DNA from: Prosopocoilus inquinatus
Taxonomy: Eukaryota > Arthropoda > Insecta > Coleoptera > Lucanidae
DNA: 64,000 nucleotides
Reading direction: 5' to 3'
Assembly: GCA_036172665.1 (NCBI GenBank)
Contig: CM069871.1
Span: 59,766,713-59,830,712, forward strand
Part shown: piece after piece, positions 1 to 12,343 of the stretch
Layout: each line of letters begins with the position of its first letter
Position numbering within the stretch: the stretch's first letter is position 1
Position numbers and translations under genes: made by a program
Notes under the pieces: model-generated
Told to the model about the DNA's origin: nothing
The model's database searches: none
The model's input: only the letters and a program-made list of their open reading frames with translations

Positions 1-440
1 TTTTTGAACCAAATTTAAGTATTAGATTTATTGAGCTTTTTCTCAGCTCTCCAACGTCTTTTACCAAAAAACAATCGACGAACGCATTCTTGGGTTACAA
101 TAAAAATTCAAAAACGACGCGTTTTTTATTTGCTCAATTAAATGAACGTCTCTCCCTCACCTCGCGATTACGCTTGTAATTTTTGAATTCAATTTAAGTG
201 AGGGATTTACTGAGATTTTTCTCAGGTCTCCAACGCCTTCTACCAAAAAACAATCGACGAACGCATTCTTGGGTTACAATCAAAATTCAAAAGCGACGCG
301 TTTTTTATTTGCTCAATTAGCTGAACGTCTCTCCCTCCCCTCACGATCGCGCTTGTAATTTTTTAATTCAATTTAAGAGGAGGATTTACAGAGCTGTTTG
401 TCAGCTTTCCAACGCCTTTCACCAAAAAACAATTGACAAG
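1..440. repeat. 179-bp tandem (satellite-like) repeat, about 2.4 copies
   Basis: Units begin at about 1, 180 and 359. Each starts with a T-run followed by GAA or AATTCAATTTAAG and contains the shared blocks ACCAAAAAACAATCGACGAA, GCATTCTTGGGTTACAAT and ACGCGTTTTTTATTTGCTCA. The third unit fades out near 435. The window edge cuts the array, so the true copy number is unknown. It could be a satellite array end or the internal tandem of a mobile element. Confidence 0.85.
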
Positions 441-2404
441 TCGACAACAACTGCAAAAGGGAAAGTGGGTGCATTTTCCAAACAAATTTGTTTTTCGGGG
501 TTGCCCAGATGAGGAACCGGAAAGTGCAACTTCACAGGACAGTGTGGGCACTGCCCACCTTGCACACCCCGACGAACCGCCACTGGTTATCACTAGGCTA
601 TGTAAGCGTTGACGAAACTGTCGCCTGAAAGAAGAAATCGAACATAATTTTAATGAGTTAGGAAGCTTATTATAGAATCTAGTACGTTGTTTAAAAAGAA
701 AAGCTTTTTATTTCATAATCATATTTTTATTTCGCAGTTTTGTTTTACTCCATTGTTTCCATAGTTATATTTTTATTTCACACTTTCAAATAACCACACA
801 TTTTAAAAATTGAAACATATCAAATAACAGTCACATGCAATTATTTTACCTACTTTTTGAAATTTATTTAAATAGTAACTTAATCGTTTTACCCTACCCC
901 AAAGGCCCCCGCAAAGATTTCTCGCCCGAGCCCTCGCAACCATTAAGGCCACCTCTGTCTATTATTATGAAATATATGTATGTATACTACAGCGGTTACA
1001 GAAAAAAAAACCATCTGTTTACTATCGACGCTGTTTTTTAATGTTTGATTTTGCATAGAAAAATATCTTTCATGCGAATTTCCTGGCGAAGACGTCGGAG
1101 CAAAGCAAAAATCACCAAAGCACATACGCCGTATGTTTTGACGAATATAGGAGAAATGAAGACCGTTGCGACCTTCTGCGATCCTGACACTCATGTGGAA
1201 TTGATTTCCAATAAATTCATGCATGAGCGCACACAATTAACAACCAATTCATTTAAACGTTGAGCCTACAACAGTATTTAAATTCTTTTAAATTTTGCCG
1301 TTCAGTTTAAAATTACCCACTTACATTTAAATTGAGCGCGCGAGTCAGCGTTAGATACTTGAAATGTTTAGCTTATGGGAAATGTACTGAGCATGAGAAT
1401 TGCTAACTAATTCGTAAGATAATGGAAGAAATAAATAAATACCTATGCGAAAATGAAACTTGATTGTTAGTTACACATGTGAACGAATCAAATGTGGATG
1501 GATGAGAATTTCAAAATGATGAAAGGCGAAAACTCTCTGAAATGTGAACACCAGGCCTTTCTCATGCAATCCTGATATTTCGCGGGCCACATTTTGCAAT
1601 GTCTGCTTTGTCTATGCCTCCTCGGCTTTTCGAATCGACCGCCCTCTCCTCCCATTTATTTTATTACACTTTCACAAAATTAATTGTAACTTCAAACATG
1701 CCTTTGTCTTCACGTACAAATAAATTACTTATTTCTATTTAACACTAACTAGAGAATTAATTTTTGTTTTAATTCTTAAATGAGGCGACCTGATTTGTTT
1801 GTATTGTTACATGCACAGGTTCAGGTATGTACTTTTTTATGCGGACTTAATCATCTGATTTGGCTATAGTTGCCAGGTATGTTTTAACCAAAAATGAAGG
1901 AGGAACCTTCATCGGATGCTGGTACTCTAATAAACGCCGGTGGTAATTATGCATATTCATTCTTTGTGTTAAAAATGTGCCGATCAAAACACTGCACGTA
2001 TATCCTGCGTGTTTCTGTTCCACTTGATCTCATGTTGTCCTGATCCTTTTGGTACATGGACGAGAACTTGCCCGGCTTGTATGTAGTATTTACATATAAT
2101 AATAATTGTCATATATGTTAACAACGATTAAAAAAAACGTGAAGGAAACTGAAAACGTTTCTAATGCTATGCCCACTTAACATTCTTTTCCCTAAATTCG
2201 CTCTTGTGAACTCTGAAATCTCAGTGTGACGTGTCACTATAAATAAATAAATATTTTAATATATCACATATCACATTTATTGTGATTTTAACAAAGTAAT
2301 TATAAGTGTTTTATTCGTATTTTAAGAATTGACTGAAACAAATTGAAGACTCAATATAAATCTTGTTCGGCTTTATTGAAAAACAGAAGAGTTCAAAATG
2401 TAAC
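441..2404. other. No supportable gene
   Basis: A GC-richer patch lies at 480-610 just after the tandem repeat and ends in a donor-like GTAAG at 601-605, but no family is recognisable in it. Short open frames at 943-1263 overlap on both strands and match nothing I know. The rest is AT-rich sequence with several AATAAA-like words. Confidence 0.5.
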
Positions 2405-2478
2405 ATTATAATAATAATAATATTTATTGATCTACGATCTACGATGTACATAAATACATATACTAACAAAACCGTAGA

Positions 2479-2815
2479 TCAATGGCGTCGATTCAGGCCA
2501 TCGGTAAGCCGCCTTGCTGATCTTCCATCAACGCCCATTGATTGTCCGCTCTTTCTCAAGGCTACTAATTGACGTTTAAAACTTGCATATGACAGATCTT
2601 TAAATTGCAAGGGTAGGTCATTCCATAGGGTTGCAATATTATAAGAAAATGAACGTCTGAAAAGAGTAGTAGAGTGTTGGGGTATAGTAATGACGTTTTT
2701 GTGACGTATATTGATATTATGTATGTCAGTACGGTAAGGTAATTTTATTGTAAAGATACGCGGGTATTTTATAAAGTAAAATATTGCGAAAACTACAGGC
2801 ACTGTGGCCTGACCT
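2479..2815 (-). pseudogene. ORF2 C-terminal end of the outer LINE
   Basis: The translation contains KLPYRTDIHNINIRHKN followed by an FRRSFSYN..LWNDLP block. This is the conserved end of insect CR1/Jockey-group RT proteins and aligns with the RFRTDVHNINIRNRG block of the LINE at 55836-56207. In the 55.5-kb relative this block directly follows the segment found here on the far side of the inserted LINE (5491-5829). Only the last quarter of the C-terminal region is present, without a start of its own. Confidence 0.8.
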
Positions 2816-2825
2816 CCTGCTTATC

Positions 2826-5488
2826 ATTCAGATTCAGATTCAGATTCTTTATTGATACTGAGCCATTACAAACAATGGATGTATACGTCAACATAAACTC
2901 TTACGTCTAACATTTAATACAAACATGTTATGTATGCGTTAGCTAAACTAAGCTAGAGTCTTCAAGGAATTCTCTAATGGAGTAATACCCTTTTCTGGCT
3001 AAGATCATCTTTATAGATTTTTTAAAAGAATTCAGGTTTTCAGCTCGTAACGATTTCGGCAGTTTATTGTAAAATTTGAGACCCATATACGTCGGTGATT
3101 GCTCAAATTTGGTGGAATTATGCGCTTGGACAGAAAGCGAATTTTTTTCCCTGGTGTTATAATCATGGAAACTAGAGTTCGTTTTAAATTTTTTGATGTT
3201 GACTTTAACATGTAGCAAACATTTATAGATATAAACTGACGGAAACGTTAACAGGCCGAAGTTTTTGAAAATATCTCGACAAGATTCCCTTGGTTTTAGG
3301 TTAAAGATCAGTCGCAATATCCGCTTCTGAGCTACAAATACCCTACTGCTGATAGGTGAGCTACCCCACATGATAACATTGTAAGACAAGTGGCAGTAAC
3401 TCATAGCGAAGTACATGTTAAGTAACTGGGCCCGAGATACAATAGATTTCAATTGCAAAATTGCAAAACAAGATTTGCTTAATTGCTTGCAGACACTTTC
3501 AATCTGCTGTTCCCAGTTCAATTGCTGGTTTATGAAAATGCCGAGAAATTTGGTAGATGCCGCTGATTCAATTAAACTGTTAATTATTTGGTAGGTTTCA
3601 GGCCCAGGATCTTTCCTATTAAAGAAGCGTAGTAAAACTGTTTTTTTGATGTTCAACATTAATTGGTTCTTATAACACCAGTCACTAAATTGTGCTGAAA
3701 CCTCAGTCACTTTACATCTTAGTTCCTCAGGAGTCCGAGCTGAGACCACCACAGACGTATCGTCTGCAAAAATGGTAATGTGGTCAGCAGTAACAAATTT
3801 TACATCATTAATATATAAAAGAAAAATAAGAGGTCCCAGTACGGACCCCTGGGAAACACCGCTGTTTATGCTAAATTCGGAAGAGCGAATATTTTTTATT
3901 TTAACGCATAATTTACGTAAACTTAGATAGGACTGAAGCCAATTAAGTACATTTCCACGGATACCTAAACTATGTAACTTAGCACCTACAAAGTTAATAT
4001 TTAGACAATCAAATGCGCGGGACAAATCGAAGAACAGGCCCGCGACATAACGTCCTTCATCCACTTGTTTATATACATAATCCAGAAAATTTGCCGCAGC
4101 GCTCTCCGTCGATCTGCCCGCGCGAAATCCGAACTTGGGAGTCACAAAGTAAATCACACGCATCAATGAATCGCATCAATCTATTAAACATAACTTTTTC
4201 GAATACCTTAGAGATGACACTTAACAAGGAGATAGGACGGTAATTATTAATATCGTGAGTATCATTCTTTTTAAGGATGGGTATCACAATCGCAGTTTTT
4301 AGGAGTTTAGGAAATTGACCCAATTCGACCGAACGGTTAATAATAAAAGCTAGTGGTGTCGAGATTTCAGTAATAATAGTCTTTAACATACTTGACGATA
4401 TATTGTCAGCACCATGACTGTTTTTATTTTTTAGATCGTTAACGACTTTGACTATTTCGTCAGAATCTGTCGGGAGGAAAGCAAATGTCTTTGGGTTGAG
4501 TTCATCAACAGTACAATAGGATGGTGCATGGCACCCAAAATGAAGCATGAGTGCATTATCTACCACAGTAGCGAAGTGGTTAGCAAATAATTCCGCAACT
4601 TCCAAAGGTCGCGACACCGTAACATTATCAACATTTAGCGCAATATCGAAGTTATGTTTGGAACGTCCTAATTTTTCATTGATGATTTTCCACGTCATTT
4701 TAGGTTTGTCAAGCGAATTTTCAATCAAGTTGCTGTAATATTGTTTTTTGGTTTCACATATTAATTTATTGTAAAGTTTTTTTTTAGATTTATAATTTTC
4801 TCGTAAAAGCGGATCATCACAATTCTGAGTTAACCAGTGTAGATTTTTTAACTCTTGACCAGCGTTAATAACCGAATCATTAATCCATCGAGAGTTTGGG
4901 GCTTTTTCTGATTTTGAAATGACTTCAGAAGTTGCATTAATTACTGTAAGAAGGATGTCAGAAAAAGTCTCAAAAACTATGTCGATATCATTACAATTAG
5001 AATACAATTGTTTGGTACAGATAACTGACAACTGGGTCCTTAGAGCTACCAGAGTAGAGTAGGTGATTTTACGGTAGGAAACACAGTTGGTTTCTCTGAC
5101 TTTGGTTACAAGGGTCGCATTTAATTTAAGATTTAACACTAAAGCGCTGTGATCCCCCATGTTAGGTTGAATCAACTTAGTCTCGCATATTTCAGAATTG
5201 TAAGTATTAGTAATAATATAGTCAATTTTGCTGGAAGATTTTTTGTTGTTGATAGTGCTGCAAACCCTGGTTGGTTCATAGTTAGTACAGTACAAGGCAA
5301 AACTATCTAAAACATCGTTCAGCAGCTGTTTAGGGACAGAGTTGCTTAAGTAATCTATGTTACAATCACCGCAAATGACTAAGTTCGGGGTGTACTTCTG
5401 ACAGTACACCAAAGTGTCAATGAAGTGATCAAAGAAAATTGATACATCGCCATCAGGTGGCCTGTATATACTAACGATGCAATATTTT
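2826..5488 (-). mobile_element. Inner LINE (CR1/Jockey group), 5'-truncated, with hexamer tail
   Basis: The 3' end is a short run of ATTCAG/CTGAAT hexamers at 2826-2848, the kind of microsatellite tail seen in CR1-group LINEs. Its ORF2 runs from 5487 down to 2943. The 5' end stops abruptly in the endonuclease coding region, as expected for incomplete reverse transcription. It lies inside the RT of another LINE. I see no convincing target duplication. Confidence 0.85.
2943..5487 (-). pseudogene. ORF2 of inner LINE: endonuclease (partial) and reverse transcriptase, one frameshift
   Basis: The frame begins mid-endonuclease with IYRPPDGD, then LVICGDCNIDYLS (the catalytic GDxN-type motif) and the late SDHS-like GDHSALVL block. 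RT follows: NNYRPISLLSVISKVFEKV in the first frame (5412-4069), then FGFRAGRSTESA, LFFDLSRAFDCLN (motif A), SGVSQGSVLGPLIF (motif B) and IFADDTSVV (motif C, FADD) in the second frame (4166-2943). The two frames overlap around 4070-4165, so a single indel separates them. The C-terminal region after the RT is present and ends with a normal stop. Apart from the frameshift and 5' truncation the protein is well preserved, suggesting a fairly young insertion. Confidence 0.85.
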
Positions 5489-5490
5489 AT

Positions 5491-6775
5491 TTAATTTAAC
5501 CATCCGGCAATTTTCAAAGCATGAGAAACATGTTGGTATTTCTTGATACCATAAACAAAACGCAAGCAAGAATTTTGAACTTTCTGAATGCGAGCCTTAT
5601 CCGGTGCATCAATACAAGGACCGTAAACACAATCGCAATAATTGTAACACGATAACACGAGAGAATTACAAAGTAATAATCTTAATTTCTGATTTAGGAG
5701 GAACCTATTGCAAAATAGTATTTTTAAGACTGAATAGGACTTACGAATAAGTGCATTAATGTAATTTTTAATACGTAGTTTACTATCAATTAAGAGTCCA
5801 AGATTTTTGACGCAATCTGTTAAAATCAACGTTTCGGTTCCCAGTTTGATATCGGCTCCGTTAGCAACAGTATCAATAAGTGTTTTGGAGCAAAAAATTA
5901 AAACTGAGGATTTAGAAGGGTTGATTTTGAGACCATGGTTAGAAGATAATATACGGATATGTTCTAATTCCTGATTAACACTCCCTACAGCGTCATAAGG
6001 AAAAGATCAACTGTGTATCGTCCGCGTAAGAGTAAAGTTTGCAGTTCGAAGTAATGGTGCTAAAACAGCAAGTATACAAAATATACAGTAAAGAATCACA
6101 TATGCTTCCTTGTGGAACCCCTCTTTGTAATTCAACAGGTTCTGATAATAGGTCTTTCACTTTGACTCTTTGAATTCGACCCTTAAGATACTGACTAAAA
6201 ATGCAATAACGTTATCACTCATGCCCTACATAATGTAAAATCTCCAGTAATATATCGTGGTCTAAAGTGTCAAACGCTTTAGAGAAGTCAAGCGTTACCA
6301 TAAGGCAAGAACGTTTCTTATCAATAGAACAGATTACATCATCAATAACACCTAGCAAAGTAGTACAACAACTGTGGCCGGGCCGAAAGCCAGATTGGTA
6401 AGGAGACAAGATATTGTATAGATTCAAGAACTGTCTTATTTGTCTATCTACAATCTTCTCTAAAACTTTGGAAATGACAATGGCAAAATACTAGTGGGTC
6501 GCAAGTCTTTGAGTTCAGTTGGTTTAGTAATTTTGGCAATTGAAATAATTAACGCTTCCTTCCAGCAAGAAGGAAAAACATTATTTTCTAAACAAAAGTT
6601 TACTATGTGAGTTATATAAGGTAAAATGAACGGACAACATAAATTAATAAGTTTAATACTTAGTCCATCAGAACCTATTGCATTGCTGCCTATGCCGTTT
6701 AAGATTTGTTCAATATCAAGTACTGAAGCAAGTTGAAACTCAAAATACATTAAGTAGTCTTTTACCATAGTTTAA
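5491..6775 (-). pseudogene. Reverse transcriptase remnant of the outer LINE
   Basis: Pieces in several frames follow RT order. First comes an N-terminal block (6768-6460) with SDGLSIKLINLCCPFILP and FPSCWKEALIISIAKI. Then SGFRPGHSCCTTLLG and LDFSKAFDTLDHDILLE (motif A, 6427-6215), a GVPQGS-like motif B near 6110 and a YADDTQL motif C near 6010-6030. Last is the thumb and C-terminal block with LVLSCYNYCDCVYGPC (5829-5491). Stops and frameshifts separate them. It ends at GWLN exactly where the inner LINE begins. The nearest relative in the window is the RT at 55836-58840. Confidence 0.8.
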
Positions 6776-6904
6776 AATACAACTTAAAAATCATTTCAGC
6801 AATTCATCAACATATTATTCCCACATAAAGAAACATTAGATAATAATGTGAAAATATAAGAAAAATAAAATTGTTAAGTATGCTAACCAAGAAATTTACC
6901 AGTA

Positions 6905-7552
6905 CAGATTTATTTTAACAATTTAATCACCCCTTGGTTGGTAGCAGCAAAAATGACTCCATCTCTGGTCCAAACCTTTTTTTTTCCCGTATACCTCGAT
7001 GGCTCGACGAACTTCGGCCGCTCGGAATTGTGTTAAGTCCTCACGCATAATGTAGGAACTTCCTTTAACTAACGTTTTTCTTCAAATTGAAAATACACCA
7101 CTTCATCATCATATGATAAAAATTTGATTATGATTGGCCTGGATCCTTTTTTGGAGTCCAGTAATCCTACTCTATGGCATCTATCGATCGATTCAGGAGT
7201 GAAATCAGGATACTTTAGATTTTTACTAATGAAATACATTCACATTTTCATTATCGCTTTCATTAATTCCAAATATACGAATGTTGTTGCGCCGGCTGTA
7301 TTGTTCCAATCAGTCCACTTTTTGCTCGCATTCCGATAACGCTTTGCGCTGTACTTCGTTAGCATCGGCAATCTCTTGCTTTAATCGAGAAACATTATTT
7401 TCATTAATTTGCAAGATTTCTGTCAATTTCTTCTCCAATAAATTGCCAATAACAGTGGAAATGGTTTGTACAAAATCCGGCTTTTTGAAAACGTCCATAA
7501 AAACTTGTTCAATATCAGCAACTTCTTGTCTCGTCAGCACCATTATTAAGAA
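6905..7552 (-). pseudogene. ORF1 (nucleic-acid-binding coiled-coil protein) remnant of the outer LINE
   Basis: The start MVLTRQEVADIEQVF is followed by a heptad-like charged coiled coil to about residue 77, then a stop where a Trp is expected, then LEQYSRRNNIRIFGINE in the same frame, the typical junction into the RNA-binding domain of LINE ORF1 proteins. Further downstream MREDLTQFR and VWTRDGVIFAATNQG match the ORF1 C-terminal block (compare EDLTKMRANLLKR in the LINE at 60250-60917). Several frameshifts are present. ORF1 proteins bind the element RNA and chaperone target-primed reverse transcription. Confidence 0.75.
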
Positions 7553-7560
7553 GTAGCACT

Positions 7561-8951
7561 GGACACAGCAATAATATTAATTGAATTGCACTAAACAGAT
7601 TTATTTACGGTTAGGTTTGTGGTAAATTATGGCGATAAATTGCTGCAGCTCTAAGCAGACATCCTACCCACACCAAGGTACACACATGAATTGAATTATT
7701 TCCGCAGTATTTTGAAAAACCTTCTTTAGGTAGATATAACAAATAATATATTGTATTAATAAGGTTTCTAAACAAAAAACATGGTACTCCATTGTGTTTC
7801 GTGTTTATTACTCGTACAAAATACAGAGTCTCCCAAGTGGAGTGGCCTATTAAAAGTTCCCGGGGAAAGGAACATACAAATATTCTGAAAATTAACACAC
7901 TGCCCTAGGAGGAAGTGATCTTTCAGAATAAAATATCTTCACTTTTATATCACTTTCGGTTATACCGAAGTCGCCATTAACTTTCTTATTTTAAATGGAA
8001 TGCTATACTTTTTATTGCAAATTTTGATTCTACACGTTATTCCAAGCAAAAGTTGTTATGACTTCTTCGTACTTAAATGTAACGGTTTTTGAGATATCTT
8101 CGAATTTCTGAAAAAAATTATTTCGGTGGCCTTTCACTTAAGATAATGTATTTACGACACTTTCAACTTTTAAGATTCAAACTGACTGTCGTTTGAAAAA
8201 ATAATGTTCAGCCTTTCAAATCATATCCTAGTTATCATTGAAATATTCACAGGATGGTCAAAATATGCTGTCGAACCTTGTTCTGTACAACTGCCCAAAA
8301 GTCAGTTTTCGTAAATGGGACACCTATACATTTTTGCACCATGAGATACAGAATCTACATCAATTCGTAACAGTATTCCCTGTACCTATTTCCATTAGTT
8401 TTCTTTTATCAAAAATTGTTTATTTTATTGTGTTAATTAATGGCATTTATACAGCTATTCGTATCTAGCTTTGAAGAAAAAGCAAATATCAAATTCCTAT
8501 TCTTTTTAGAAATAAATATTTGCTAACCATAGCATTATTTCGCCATACACCTTGGAATAAAGCTGTAGGTAAATACCTATCGTAATACCAATATCATAAA
8601 CAAGGGTCTTAAAAAAATATTTTGAAAAACAATTCTCTTTGTCAGGCTAACATTTTTGTTTAGGAAATGCAAAAGTAAAACTTACAATTGATAAAGTGGT
8701 AAAAATAATTAAACAGTTTTATTTATTATTCTCGAATCCTTACGATATGGTCGTAAATACTGTATAAAATTTGCAAATAGCTGAGACAAGAGTCAAATCA
8801 ATTAATAAATATTTACAATGGTCACCTATCTCTCTCATTTTGTAGAAGTTTTGCTCAAAAAATACCATCGTGTCGTAGTTCTTGAAGATTAAACATTACG
8901 GTTCCTTTTTATTTGTTTTGTGAATTTTATTAATTTCTTTGTTTTTTATTT
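7561..8951. other. No supportable gene
   Basis: AT-rich sequence. An open frame at 7898-7611 on the minus strand could be the LINE 5' UTR or chance, and one at 8238-8468 resembles nothing known to me. I see no clear repeats or RNA genes. Confidence 0.4.
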
Positions 8952-8960
8952 GTACATATC

Positions 8961-11751
8961 GAATCCGGGACACTTGCGCCGCGCACATTTGCGCCACAAA
9001 TACATTTGCGCCCTTGTAAGAAAAGGTGTTCAATAACCGCTCAGGTAAAGATTTAAAGTTGAACATTTGCCCCTCCGTTCTGGGAAATTATTTATTTCTT
9101 GCCTAGACGAAAATTTACCTGTAAACTTCTTATTAGGTGAACAAATTTATCGAAAACTTATTTCTTGCGGATCAAAAATAATCATATGAGTGATACTTTA
9201 CTGTGCGTTCACGTACTTGTTATTATTACGCTCCCGCTTTATGTGTTCACTTTTTTTTTATCTACACACAAGTTTAGTTTTCTATGTATTCTTATGTTTT
9301 GCATTTCCTAAAATATTTAATCTATAATTATATTATATTTTATATTTACTTTTAGTTATATTTGTATTTTGGGGAAATACATAAGTATTATTATTATATA
9401 GTAGTAGCTAAAACAGCTAGCCATTTAGAAATTTTGTAAGCGCCTTTCCAGGCCGTCTTTGTTTTTTAGTCGCGAATATATTAGGAGTAGTATTTTAAAC
9501 TGAATTATTATATTATTAGGAACGGTTCATGTAAATATCTTGTATTTTTGAATTTAGGAAAAAAATGCCTTTCATTTGATCGTATAAGCCGTTCCATTAG
9601 AAAACACAAATTGTATTTTGTTCTCCTCTTTGTTTTTCGTGATAACTTTGAAAATTAATAAGCATCAAACCCTACAACTTTTAAATTTAAAGTTTCTTCT
9701 CTAGTTCCTGAAATAAAGTTTCTAGAGAGGGTGCAAAATGTAAAAAAAGCCTTGAACGGTGTGTATCAATTTTGGTGTCTCATGGGCTCCTCTAAAAGTA
9801 TAAGAGTAAAAAACGTCTTGATCTCTTTTTTTAGAGACAAAGTCACCAGTGCAAACAGAAATTGACTATTTTCTTTGGTTTTCAAATTTCGTCAATCGGA
9901 CCTATCTCGTTTATTTTTCGAAATATTACACAGCTTTAACATTCTTAGGGCACTTTTTCGAATAAAATTCAGCAGTATAGTTGGTTTTTTGGTCTCTAGT
10001 TAATTTTCGTATTAAAACATTATGTTTTTTTTTAATATGTTATATCATAGTAGCCAGCATTATCATTAAATAAAGAATTTCTTTCCGCTTTCAAAAATAT
10101 GTGTATTCTTTCTTGGGTCTTAAATTAATAGAATAAACTGTCTTTTTTTATTGTTCTTTCCTATCCTAATCTTAGTAGGCTTACTTTTATTAAATATTAA
10201 CCAGCTCTCTTGTTCATATATTTTGACAGATCTAGCAAGCGCTTCTTTATTTTTATTAAATATAAATGAATGCAAATTTAGTTTAATAGATGTTCAGTTT
10301 TATGTTTTACAATTTGAGTATTTTTTTTTGTGATAAGAAATTCATCCTCGAAACAATGTCAGATAGTAGCTCTTACCAGATTGGTGGCGATATTATACTT
10401 CTCAAATTTTCATAACCGAAAATTGTAAAATAACGTGAATAAGAAATTATTACACACCTAAAAGTGTCAAAACATTTTAATAATAGTTGATTAACATTTA
10501 ATAAAAACAAAAAAAGTCGGCACTGTTTTAAAAAAGGCAGCCTACTAGGACTAGCATAGGAAAGAAAAGAACAGCATTCAAGAAATTAATCCAAAATAGT
10601 TATTTTTATACACCGTGATTCAGAAATATCTTCCGATATTTTCAAGGTGAATAGAACATCAAAAAATAAGGTCACCTTTTTATATAATTTTGAATTGTAT
10701 TCAAAAAGTGTCATAATACTAAAGTTTTTTTTTTAATATATCTAAAAATAAACGAAATATGTCCGATTGACGAAAAACCAAGAATGTCCATTTTTGCTTA
10801 TTATTTGAAAACAAAAGATATTCAATTTCTGTTTACACTATTGACTTTATCTTTAAAAAAGACATCTCTATTTTTTCTATCTCTTATAGTTTCTATTTTT
10901 TCTATCTCTTATAGTTACACAGATGCCCGTAACAGATAGAAACTGATAAACCTGTACATACAATTAAATTTGGATTAAGCTTGAGAGTATAAATTTGTTT
11001 GAAATTTTGATAAAAGCTACCATAATGTCATGGTTTTATGTTTCCAAAAACAATTATTTCCATATTTATTAGGTTTACAGTTTGAAAGGCATTGCTATTA
11101 ATTAAAATATTTTTTCAAAAGTAAATACCTTCCGAACTTTAAATAAATTTCAAGGAAGAATTATCCATCTTCTGATTAATAAATAGCACGTTGAATAAAA
11201 TTCAGTAAAACACAAAACAAAAAACTACTAATTTAGAAATACAACATACTATAGTTTGTTTTTAAACTAAGAGGAGTTAGAGTTGTCGCCTTGCTATACG
11301 TAGAATGACACTGTAAAACTAAATTAGAAATTAATTAGGATTGCTTAGAAAGTTTACAAATTCCTAAAGCAACCAGTTCTAGCCACAAATTTGCTTACGT
11401 TTTAGAATTTAACTGAAACTGTCACATGATTTATGAAAAACGTTAATTCTTACATTTAAATTAGAGGATGTGAAACTGAATGTCAAACGGCCAATAGCAT
11501 GTAGAAGTTTTTGGCGGGCAAATTTAAATTACTCTTCCTAGTTGAAAAGTAAATTATAGTTCAGAAGAACATTTACATGCAAGTGCAAAGTGATGGAAAT
11601 AATTTTATTTAAAATTTGCAGAAATTATAATTTACCAAAGTGGTCAAAAATTTCGAAGAATATATTAATTGCTAATGACACTACCTGACCGTGTCCCGTA
11701 AATTTAACCCGAGCGGTGCAAATGTATCGGTGGCGCAAATGTCCCGACACC
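8961..11751. mobile_element. 2.8-kb non-coding foldback DNA transposon with 9-bp target duplication
   Basis: The 9-bp direct repeat GTACATATC occurs at 8952-8960 and 11752-11760. Inside it the ends are inverted: the left end has CGGGACACTTGCGCC and the right end, read on the minus strand, CGGGACATTTGCGCC. Each terminus carries extra TTTGCGCC-type words. Internally 9780-9960 is roughly inverted relative to 10690-10870. No transposase frame survives. A 9-bp duplication with long internal inversions would fit a MULE-like or foldback element, but the superfamily is an inference. A second damaged copy is at about 53430-54840. Confidence 0.8.
10883..10933. repeat. Direct duplication of a 24-bp T/C-rich word
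   Basis: The phrase TCTATCTCTTATAGT preceded by TTCTATTTTT occurs twice back to back inside the 2.8-kb foldback element. It looks like local slippage. Confidence 0.6.
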
Positions 11752-11760
11752 GTACATATC

Positions 11761-12285
11761 TGTTAATATAGCTTGTAACTCAATAAATATTTTTGTTTTG
11801 TCGACACTTACTGCGAAAAATAACCTAATCTTACCAAAATATGCTATTATAAGAAACAATAATTGAAAACTAAGCGCTAGCGAAACTTGGATTAACTTGA
11901 AAAAAGTGATAAATGTATCCATACGACCAAAAAGTCTGGTTAGATTATTATTTATCAGCACTAAACATTAACAAATGTACCTAAATACTTACGCTTACAA
12001 TAGAAAATAAATAACGGAGTAAAGTTTTATATTTTTTGTATGTATTTGTTACTCCATTCTATACAAATATATTAAAAATTGTAATGGTATCATTTACTTA
12101 ACCCTTTAACTGCGAGTAACTTGTATATTTAGTATTTTTACATTTCATATAAGACACGTATGTCGTAATCCTTTTTATTTTTGAAGAGTGTAGGGTAAAG
12201 AAAAAATGATTTCTTTTATTAGAAGTTTATGCTCAAGATTAATCTACCACAATCTCTGACATTTTACGTAATAGTAAAATAAATG
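11761..12285. other. Intergenic, 3' side of catalase; no gene seen
   Basis: AT-rich sequence between the foldback element and the catalase polyadenylation signal. No motif or coding signal is recognisable. Confidence 0.5.
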
Positions 12286-12291
12286 TTTATT
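12286..12291 (-). promoter_or_regulatory. Polyadenylation signal of catalase
   Basis: AATAAA on the minus strand about 53 bases after the catalase stop codon. Other AT-rich hexamers lie nearby, so the true cleavage site is uncertain. Confidence 0.55.
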
Positions 12292-12343
12292 CTTGTAAAA
12301 TAATCTAATAAATGCACTTGAACAATATAAAAAATATTTTCGC

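Larger units (their letters stand above)
2405..7560 (-). mobile_element. Outer CR1/Jockey-group LINE, internally deleted and split by a second LINE
   Basis: Reading right to left on the minus strand, this element has an ORF1 remnant (7552-6905), an RT remnant (6775-5491), a foreign LINE (5488-2826) and then the last part of the RT C-terminal region (2815-2479), ending in an ATT-rich microsatellite tail near 2405-2425. Only about 125 bp separate ORF1 from the RT, so the endonuclease and early RT are deleted. The 55.5-kb LINE is a better-preserved relative and shows the expected spacing. All reading frames are broken, so this is a dead copy. Confidence 0.8.
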
